Below, piece after piece: positions 55,401 to 64,000 of a stretch of DNA of 64,000 nt (position 1 is its first letter; each line of letters begins with the position of its first letter). The position numbers and the translations under genes are program-made. Location of the stretch: positions 156,130,179-156,194,178 of the forward strand of contig NC_071353.1 of NCBI RefSeq assembly GCF_943734655.1, in the 5' to 3' direction. This DNA comes from Sabethes cyaneus (taxonomy: Eukaryota; Arthropoda; Insecta; Diptera; Culicidae). The notes beneath the pieces were generated by a model. That model searched no databases. It was given only the letters and a program-made list of their open reading frames with translations, and was not told the DNA's origin.

Positions 55401-57420
55401 CTATCTAATCCTCCTAAATCATTTTAAATCCTACCAAAATCGCCCAAATCCAATCGATTTTAATTCAAATTGGGTCCAAAGTACTAATCCAGCCAAATCT
55501 ATTTGAATCCGACCAAAAACATCTAAATCCAATCGATTTTAATTCAAAGCCGGTCCAAATTTGTCGAAATTTGTCCAAATCCATTATCAATTCGTCCAAA
55601 ATCAATCTTATCCATTCAAAATCCAAATCCATTCCAAACCGATCTAAATTCAATTCAAATTAGTTCAAACACCGAACCAAATCATGAAAATCCAACCGAA
55701 ATTTGTCCAAATCAGTGCAAATCCGATCCAAATTAATCCGCTTCATTCGATAATTGCCCGAATTCAATCCTAATCAATTAGAAATATGTCCAAATCTTAT
55801 TAAAATCCAATCCGAACTGGTCCAAATACGACCAAAATCATCCAAATCGAATCGAACTTTATCCAAATCCGATCCAAATAAGTCCAAATCCAATTCAAAT
55901 TATTCTAAAACCAGTTCACATCAATCAAAATGAGTTCAAATCCAACCAAAATTAGTCCAAAATCAATCTAATCCGTTTAAAAGAGTCAAAACCCAATAGA
56001 AATTAGTCCTAATCTAATCCAAAACGGTCGAAATCCAATTCAAATCAATCAGAATCCGACCAGATTTAGTCCAAATCCAATGAAAAATATTCCAACTCAA
56101 TCCAACTCGAAATCAAATTAGTCCAAAACCTATCTAATCCTCCTAAATCATTTTAAATCCGACCAAAATCGACCAAGTCCAATCGAAATTTGTCCTAAGC
56201 TGCAAATGCAATCCAAATTAGTCCAAATCCTATCCAAATTAATTCGCATTTATTCGATAATTGCCCGAGTTCAATCCAAATCAGTTAGAAATATGTCCAA
56301 ATCTTATCCAAATCCAATCCGAACTGGTCCAAATACGTCCAAAATCATCCTAATCGAATCGAAATTTGTCCAAATAAATTAGTCCGAAATCAATCTAATC
56401 CTATCAAAATCATCCAAATCCATTATAAATTAGACCAAAACCAATCAAAAATTCTTCAAATTTAGTCCAAGTTTATTCCAAATCGGATTTAGAGTAATTC
56501 AAATTAGTATAATTAGGAATAATTCAAATATAATAGAAATTAATTCAAAACTACTCCAAATCAATGCAACTCCAATCCAAATTAGTAATCCGAATCTAAT
56601 CGAAAATGATCCAAATCCGATCCAAATCAATCTAAATTTGTCCAAATCCTACCTAACCGATCTAGTCCGACAAAAATAATTCAATCCGACAAAAGTCATT
56701 CAAATAAGTCCAAATCCAATTCAAATTATTCTAAATCCAATCCACATCAATCGAAATCCGAATCACTCTAAATCCAATTCAATTTAGTCGATCCCAATCA
56801 AATTCAAAACGGTCCAAATCCAGCTCAAATTAGTCCAAATCCAATGCAAATCAGTCCGAATCCCACCATAATTAGTCCGAATCCAATAGAAACTTTTCCG
56901 AAGTTCAATCCAAGTCATTCCAAATCCAATTCAAATTTGTTCAAATCTAGTCCAAATTGGTACAAAACATGTCTAATCCAACCAAATCAATTCTAATCCG
57001 ATCACAATCACACAAATCTAATCAAAATTAGTCTAAATCCAATCCAAATTAGTCCAAATCCAATTCAAATCTTTCCAAATCCAACCAAAACATGTCCGAA
57101 TCCAATCCAAATTAATCTGAATCGAATCTAAAGCGAATCTTTATCAGCTCAAATTGATCGCAAATTGAGACAGATCTAATCCAGAATGATCCAAAACTAG
57201 CCTTATCCGACCAAATTTATTCAAATCCGTCCAAAATCATCGAAATCCAAATTTGCTAAATCCCATCCAACTGATCTAATCCGACCAAATCCAAGTTTAA
57301 ATCCTAACCTAACTCGAGCTTAAGCCTAAATTCAAAGCCGAATCCAAAGTAAAATACGAATCCAAGTCCAAGCCTAAGCCTAAAACCAAAAAGCCCAAGT
57401 CCCAGTTCAAATCTCAAAAA
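52440..57420. repeat. 5-kb degenerate CCAAATCCAATCCAAATTAGT array with higher-order repeats
   Basis: Nearly 5 kb of 'ccaaatccaatc', 'aaattagtcc' and 'gaccaaaatc' words. Higher-order copies are obvious: 53161-53880 recurs at about 54541-55260 with a shift near 1380 bp ('gatctaattggaccgaaatc' at 53703 and 55082). The start phrase 'catctaaatccaatc' recurs again near 55518. The copies share unique variants, so block duplication happened after the words had diverged. From about 57290 the words change to 'caagtccaagcctaag'. All frames within it, on both strands, are repeat translations rich in Gln, Ile, Lys, Asn and Ser. Confidence 0.9.
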
Positions 57421-57507
57421 ATGCCAAGCCCGAGCGCAATTTGAAGTTCAAATCCGTAACCCAAATCTCTGTCGAAATCTGGATCTTTTTTATCAACTTT
57501 CGAACCG

Positions 57508-58027
57508 GGGGTGACATTGCGATTCTCGTTTCCCCAGTAAACAATTTGGTTTGTATATTTCGGTTGCAACTGAGAGATACGAGATCATATCCGCACGAAA
57601 AAGTTATATTTCATACCACATAAGAACATATAAGTACCAAAGTGGAGGCAATATACGTGCAAAAATTTTAATAATTCTATCTTGCATTCTATACAACAAT
57701 TTTTGGAACACGCAACTTAATAATCCACAATATACGATTAAGATATAACTAAATGTTACAGTCATCTATACTGCTTTACAATTCAGAGCAATAAGTTGTA
57801 TATGACGACACGCACGACCGCAAAACAACTTATTGTACACTTCGCCTTGACATACTCTAATCATTATGCAATTCCAATGTAAAATTGACATGCAAACAAC
57901 TTAATGTGCACTTTCTATTACGATCTTGTGTTATCTGGGTCGAGCCATTTTGGTTCGTTTCGACCACGTTAAACGAATGGGCGAAACGAACCAAAATCAC
58001 TCGAAACGAGAATCGCAATGTCACCCC
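57508..58027. mobile_element. about 520-bp MITE with GGGGTGACATTGCG ends
   Basis: The left end GGGGTGACATTGCGATTCTC (57508-57527) is matched by its complement ending at 58027 (...GCAATGTCACCCC). The sequence beyond the right end, 'agattttggatcaagttttg', and the last bases before the left end, 'tttcgaacc', are joined without the insert at 16975-16992. That gives an empty-site equivalent in the paralogous array. The interior has no transposase. Confidence 0.75.
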
Positions 58028-60480
58028 AGATTTTGGATCAAGTTTTGGACAAGATTGTGGAACTGGATCTGGCTATGAACCAGAGTTTGGACCACACTTT
58101 TGATCAGATTTTTTGTGCTAGATTTTAGACCTTGGGCAAATTTTAGGACCAGATTTTGGATTAGATTTTAAACCCAAATTCTGGTCATTCTGCACTTACG
58201 TCAGATTCTGGACCAGATTTTAGGCCACACTTATAATCACATTTTGAACCTCATTTTTCGATCAGATTCTGGACCTGAACCGGCTCTTAGCTGCATCAGA
58301 ATCTAAACCCGATTTTGGACCACATTTTTATCATATTTGGGCCAGATTTATAATATTGATTGATTGAAATTGGGCCTAAAACCTAATCCAAAATCTGGCT
58401 AAACGACTGTTCTGATCTGATGAAAATGTGGTTTAAAATATGGTTCAGAATATAGTCCAAATCCATTCCAAAATCAAGCAAAAGTTGATAGAAAAGGTGG
58501 TCCACTCCACTACAAAATTTGGTTCATGGTTTAAGAATTGATCAAAAAACTGGCCTAAACTTCGCCCAAGTTTCAAAATATGGCCCATCTGATCAAAAAT
58601 GTGGTCCAAAATCGGATTTCCTGGTCCAGTTGCAGAATCTTGTCCAAAATTTAATCCAAAATATGGTCCGAAATTTAATAAAAAAAAGTGGATCAAAACA
58701 AACTTGGGTCCAGATTCTGGAATTGGACCAGCACCGAACATAAACCAGATTATGGGTCACATTATTGAACAGAATTTAAACCATCAACCAGATGTTGGAT
58801 TAGGTTTTGAACCACTTTCTAGACCTGGATTGTGGACCACATTTTTATCAAATTATGTTCCAGATTTTGGAACAGATTTGAACTACATTTTTATCAAATT
58901 TGGAGCAGGTTTTAAATAATATTTAATACCACATTTTGATCAGATATTAGACCACATACTGGAGCAAAACTAGATTTTGGACGTGGACCAAAGGTGGACC
59001 TGGACCACATTTTGGTCCACTTGTTTTTATCAAAATTTCGGACTAGATTTTGAATCAAATTTTGGACAAGATTCTAGTACTGGAACAGGTTATGCAGCAG
59101 ATCTTGGACGACACTTTTGATCAGATTTTTTTTGCGCCAAATTTTGGGACCTTGGGCAAATTTCGGGCCACCGTTTTTTATCAGTTCTTAAACCAACAAA
59201 TCAGATGGTGCAGTTAAGTGGACCACATTTTCGATCAACTTTTGTTTTAGATTTTGGAACGGATTTGGGTTATATTCTGGACCAAATTTTAAACCACATT
59301 ATTATCAGATCACTTTAGTCTTTTGACCTGATCTGGACCATATTCTGGAACTGCATCAGATTCTAGACCATTGTAATTGATTGTGAATCTTGTTCCCTGA
59401 TTCTGGACATTTTGTATCCAATGCAAGACCAGATTTTGGGTTACTTTTTTTTATCAGATTTTGAACCACCAACCAGATTTTGGATCAGGTTTTTTAACAG
59501 ATTCTAGACCTGGATTGCGGACCGCTTTTTTGTTCAAATTAGGTTCCAGATTTGGGAACAAATTTTGGAACAGCTTTGAACTAGATTTTGAACCAGATTT
59601 TGGACTATACTTTTTCAAAGTTGGAGCAGGTTTCGGATAATAATTTATCCTCATTTTTTATCAGAATTTAGATCAGATTTGGGACCAGATTTTGAACCAC
59701 CTTTTTGGATCAACGCCAGATATTGGGTCTGAACCAGATTTTGGACCACATTTTTATTAGATTGTGAACCAAATTCTGGACCTGAGCTATAGTTTGGACC
59801 TTAACTATATCGTGGACATGTTTTTATCAAATTTTATCCCAGATTTTGGAACAGTTTTTTGGTCACGTTTTGAACCCCATTTTTGATCAAATTTTCGATC
59901 AGATTCTGGACCTGAACCAGATATTGGAGCTGTATCGGGTTTAAGATCAGATTTTGAACCACATTTTTATGGGATTGGGACCAGATTTTGGATCATATTT
60001 ATTGATTATGGACCTTGTCCTGCTTCTGGACATTTTTTCAGATTCAGATTTCAGATTTAAAGCCAGATTTTGCATCAAACTTGGGTCTAGATTCTGGAAT
60101 TGGACCAGCTAAAATATAAACCAGATTTTGGGTCACATTATTGGTCAGATTTTAAAGCATCAACCAGATATTGTATCAGGTACGGAAACAGATTTTGGAT
60201 CTGGATTGCGGACCACATTTTTATCAAAATATGTTTCAGCTTTTAGAACAAATTTTGGAACAGATTTGTACTAGATTCTGGACCAGATTTTGGACTACAT
60301 TTTTAACAAATTTGGTGCAGATCTTGGAGCTGCATTGCACTCTAGCCGAGATTTTGGACCACATTTATATCAGATTTGGACCAGATTTTGGATAATATTG
60401 ATTGATTTTAGATTCTGGACCACATTTTTAATCAGATATTGGACCAGATTTTGCATCAAATTTAGGTCCAGATTCTGGAA
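58024..60480. repeat. GGACCAGATTTTGGACCACATTTTT array, second locus
   Basis: About 2.4 kb of the same words as 16850-17480. The first 430 bp align in order with that locus and then extend further. Internal repetition of larger blocks is visible ('caccaaccagattttggatc' near 58787, 59466 and 60158 in related contexts). Short frames are repeat translations. Confidence 0.85.
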
Positions 60481-60895
60481 CTGTCCAAGTCCAAATACCA
60501 GAAAACCCCAAGTCCAAGTCCAAATTCAAACTCTAGCCCAAGTATAGGCCCAAACAGTCAATGCCAAGCCCAAATCCAAGTTCAAATCCTAGCCTAGACT
60601 CAAGCCTAAGTCCAAGTCTAAATCTAAATCAAAGGTTGAGTCCAAACCCAAAACCAAATACCAGAAAATCGAAAGTCCCAGCTCAAGCCAAAGCTCAGGC
60701 CCAAAAAGTAAATGCCAAGTCCAAATCCAAATTCAAATTCTAGCCTAAACTGAAGTCTAAGCACAAATTCAAATCTAATTCCGAATCCTAGCCTAAACCC
60801 AAGCGCAAGTCCAAATCTTAATCCAAAGTTTAGTTAGAATGCTACGTCCAAATCTAAACCTAAGCCTAAACTCAAAAAGCCCAAGCACAAGTCCA
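60480..60895. repeat. degenerate AAGTCCAAGTCCAAATCC array
   Basis: 'ccaagtccaaatccaagt' and 'aagcctaagtccaag' words, like the fringe at 57290-57420. It abuts the RT fragment that follows. Confidence 0.8.
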
Positions 60896-61149
60896 ATGCC
60901 GCATGTCCACAAAGTGGGACTCTCCCCAACGTATACGTCCATCCAACGGATTGAGCAGTTCCGGCAGATAGAGCAGACCAAACCTTTGTAATGATATGAA
61001 ATGGGGTAAATTCTGACGGCACCACTCTTGCGTTGCTTTGGACTACTGAGGAGAAGTGGAGATCCCCTTCTCAATGCAGTAGTTTCCATGCTACGAAATG
61101 ACTTAGCAAAACATTCTTGTTCAAAACGTATCACATGATGAAAGCTAGC

Positions 61150-61385
61150 AGAAGTTTGATATTCCATCAAATCCAATTCCTCGTCTCGCTAATTCGGCGG
61201 AGCGTCTCGACACACGCCCTATCCCCTTGCTGCAATTCTCTGCGCGATTCGAAGGGGCTCGTCCAGAGTGGCCCCGTCAATTTGTCCTGTAAAACGTGCA
61301 TCTCGTGCATTATCGGTCATAGCTGTTTGCGCTCCACTGTATTGTATGCTGCTTTGAAATCCACGAAAACTACGCCCAATTAAAC
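61150..61385 (-). pseudogene. RTE-like reverse transcriptase fragment
   Basis: The minus strand encodes VFVDFKAAYNTVERKQL (A motif) followed, after a stop, by WTSPFESRRELQQGDRA (B motif). This parallels FIDFKAAYDSVNRQEL and DPFESRRGLRQGDG of the intact RTE at 45.6-48.6 kb. The key Gly of GLRQGD is changed and stops interrupt the frame. The C motif is absent. The sequence between 60895 and 61150 may be more of the same element but is not recognisable. Confidence 0.75.
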
Positions 61386-63480
61386 CCAAACCCAAGAAAT
61401 GCTTTTGAACGCTAAATGGAGAAAAAATCGTAGATACAATTCTTACATAGTAATTTGCATAGAGCCTAAGTCTGAAATAGAATCGGGTTTATAATAATGT
61501 TTATCTTATTCTGCAGCAAATCTCAGTTTAATTCTTTTAAGCGGGAGAATGATGCAAACATGTTTTACAGAACTTAAACTAAGCCACGATCGTCTTCAAT
61601 TTAGACAATGCAATGAACCAACCAGCCATAACCTGATCATGCCACTGCTGTTGGCCTACCCCATGGTATTGCACCATCCTTCCCGGTTAGCAAGCACGCA
61701 CAAAAAAAAACATCACCGAGTCAACGTACCCCCCCTCGATCCCGATACGCAGCCTAATCGTTTCGTTACGGTACGTTGCCCTAATGTCAGTACAAGCACT
61801 TCAAGCGTGCGCTCATTTTGCGAGAAGCATTTCACACTTTTTACCTTCCGACGCGGACGACAACGACGGCTTCATTGCCTTAATTGCTCTATGCTCAGCT
61901 TAGAGCTTAGCGCTCAACGCGCAGCACATCAGCTCACATGCCAGCTCGAGTGCAAAAGCAACAAAAACTTCTAGGTCCTAACTTGACGCGATCTCAGTAG
62001 GCTGTGGAAAACATTCCACCGCGCACGCCGGTTCGTTGGTTACATCCAGCGCGGAGCGGATGAAAGTGAAAGCGGCGCAATACACGCGGTGGTTTTTAGG
62101 CGACGAGGGGCAGCACACTCAGTCTTCCCAACCATATAATGGCGATGGCCTTTTGTTTGCTTGTCTTTACTTTACTAACTGTTTCGCTTGCTTTTCGGTG
62201 AAGAATGCTCTGCACAGCAGAGCGTAGCGATGCAGGCAATCCTGACTGTATTCTAATTGTTGACTCTTTTCTTTTAATTCTCAGTAAAAAAAAGTTCGGC
62301 GGTGATACTGACAGTGACGGTAATTCTGACAGTTTGTATCACCAACAAACTTGTCTACTCATTGACACGTAGTAGCCATTGAAGTGACGCACAATTCAAA
62401 GAACTGAACCTTAATTCTCGCTCTTCAACCATGTTGGATGTATTTTTCAACTGAACAGTGTGGTTAAAGTTTCACTTTTCTTTCACGTGCGATCGGCAAC
62501 CTAGAGAAGAGATTTTACCCCCCTTTATTTTCAAATGCTCAATTATCTTCCACCGTCGCCGCCGCCGCCTAAACGAAACTGAGCGCAAAGCATGTGCGAT
62601 TCAAAACAATGCACACTGTGGCTACGGGTGGTTTGTCCGACGACGGTAGTGGGAAGGCGGGGGGGGGGCTCGACACTGAATTAGGTTGGTAGCCTTAGGC
62701 AGAGACCATTACGACGACGCCGCGCCGCCGCTCACTCTAGAGCTAGAAGCAGAGTCAACGATTCATCGCCCAGCACAGGTTAACATCGGAAAATGTGATG
62801 CAAGCGTGCGAGGTGTGAAAAGTCATCACGGCAACCAAGGGCCGGAAGGAGGCGTGGGGGGGGGGGAGAGAAACCATTTAAATAAGCTCCAGCGGTTGCT
62901 TTGTCTATTGTTGCTTTGCTCTCTAACCGTCCTGCAAGTATGTATTCTATGTAATTGCGTTAGCGTTTTCAGTCATCAGTCGTCGTCAGTTGTGCCAGAC
63001 GAAAATCGAAAGTTTACGACCCTCAATCCATTCGTTGGAAAATTGCCTCCTGTTGGTAGGTACATAACCGCAAATTCACTTTTTTTCTCGCGTACCTAAC
63101 CTACGCAGAGCAGGCACACAATTATTAATCGCTATTACAATTTACCAGCTTTAGCTGGTAAACCAACCGAACACGAATTCAAACGTTAGAAATGGAGGTG
63201 AGGCGAAATAAAAAAAATCAGGTTAATAATTTCGAAACCAACAACTGGAGCTTGGCTTGTGGTTTTGGGGGAAATTTTGCCCCCCAAACGAAGTGTGTTT
63301 CTGGTGCAGAGCAACTATCTACTGTACTGCTGTTAGCCTGCCTGCTAGGCTAACCGAGGTCAGACGGATTTGTCTGGAAAATGATTCCACCAAATCGAAC
63401 TAATTCATTTCGATCAAACCAACCATCAGAAGCGACTACAGCAATCTGCTAAGGGGATAAGCCACCCACGACGGCAAGAC
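61386..63480. other. low-repeat, GC-richer non-coding region
   Basis: Moderate-complexity DNA with G-runs at 62660-62668 and 62857-62866. The frame 62686-63099 contains a hydrophobic run (LLCLLLLCSLTVLQVCILC) and ends near a donor-like G|GTAGGT at 63056, but has no nearby Met before the hydrophobic part and no recognisable mature domain. Frame 61549-61974 is also unassigned. It may be host UTR, intron or promoter DNA. No product is claimed. Confidence 0.35.
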
Positions 63481-63486
63481 ACAATG

Positions 63487-64000
63487 CACAGTGGTGCAAA
63501 AGGGCGAAAAGCGATTTTTTTTGTCCTAGTGTCTTTTACTTTCATTTCACCATTTATGGCCTTTAGCCCTTTTGTTCGTATGAACATCCTTCTTAATCTA
63601 AAGCTGTCGAAAGTTCGTCAGCGCTTACTATAATGAAAATAAAAGAATAAATTTTTTGTGTTAGGAAATCTAGACATAGTTTCTCCGGCAAAGTTGTAAA
63701 TATTATAAAAACAAGCAACTTAGCTGAAGAAATAAAATTTCTATTTTTATCGAGTGCTGAACTATACGCCATATTCTTTAAAACTTCTTTAAAAATTGGT
63801 TTTTCATACTTAACTTTTGTTAGTTACATTTTACAAGTATACAATGTTCTAAGCAATTATCGAAGCTCTCAAAATACACGTTTTTGCAGAAGACCGCAAA
63901 TCTCTTGGACCTTTACTTGCTGAGTTATCGCATATTCTAGCTTTAAATTTCCATAGTTTCACGAGCCCATGGGGTAAAATAGGGCAAGCGGATTTAAGAA
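63487..64000. mobile_element. foldback element III, CACAGTG end, runs off the window
   Basis: It begins CACAGTGGTGC after CAATG (63482-63486). It follows foldback II closely through 'tcacgagcccatggggt' near 63959, the end of the left arm, entering the loop region ('ggcaagcggatttaagaa'). The right end and its flank lie outside the window. Confidence 0.75.

Noticed and set aside
62686..63099. Frame with a signal-peptide-like hydrophobic run and a donor-like site after it
   Set aside because: There is no Met just before the hydrophobic part, no recognisable mature domain, and adjacent G-runs suggest non-coding DNA. It is worth checking only if RNA-seq covers it.

Overview
The window looks like intron or intergenic DNA from a large, repeat-rich dipteran genome, most likely a culicine (Aedes-like) mosquito. 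The reasons are the AT-rich background, an RTE-type retrotransposon, mosquito-type minisatellite repeats with 'gtcgggtcagCTAGT' ends, and many inverted-repeat (foldback) elements. This is an inference from sequence character. No species was identified by search. No bacterial-style operons, tRNA, rRNA or CRISPR arrays were seen.

Only one convincing host coding piece is present: a 216-bp internal exon (10058-10273, + strand). It encodes a complete CCP/sushi module with good splice sites and phase-1 boundaries on both sides, and probably belongs to a furrowed-like (selectin-type) cell-surface gene. The moderately complex, repeat-poor stretches (about 200-2800, 10.3-12.4, 17.5-20.0, 26.4-27.8, 51.0-52.4 and 61.4-63.5 kb) are best read as intronic or regulatory DNA. 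The only intact long ORF is the 994-aa endonuclease/reverse transcriptase of an RTE-type non-LTR retrotransposon (45612-48596, - strand), which may be recently active.

Layout. 0-3.8 kb: Penelope-like remnant with a hammerhead-like motif, non-coding DNA, then a foldback element with CACAGTG ends. 3.8-9.4 kb: long degenerate word-repeat arrays, interrupted by a palindromic MITE. 9.5-10.3 kb: MITE copy and CCP exon. 12.4-16.6 kb: purine-rich arrays with higher-order and inverted structure. 16.8-17.5 kb: GGACCAGATTTTGG array. 19.9-22.1 kb: second CACAGTG foldback. 22.1-25.3 kb: more arrays, small palindromic MITEs and a GA microsatellite. 25.79-33.25 kb and 39.73-49.90 kb: two direct copies of one segment, about 98-99 % alike by eye. 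The second copy carries the RTE insertion and the first preserves its empty target site. 35.4-36.3 kb: broken histone H2A copies. 37.2-39.7 kb: large nested inverted repeat cut by the duplication. 52.4-57.4 kb: CCAAATCCAATCC array with higher-order repeats. 57.5-61.4 kb: MITE, second GGACCAGATTTTGG array and an RT fragment. 63.49 kb to the end: start of a third CACAGTG foldback.

The most interesting points are: (1) a family of long foldback elements whose ends read CACAGTG/CACAGTA (like the Transib/RAG signal heptamer) and are flanked by 5-bp CAWTG direct repeats; (2) the paired full/empty site for the RTE inside a segmental (or falsely assembled) duplication; (3) several unrelated, strand-polar, degenerate word-repeat arrays, which together occupy over a quarter of the window, and some of which have been dispersed as blocks.
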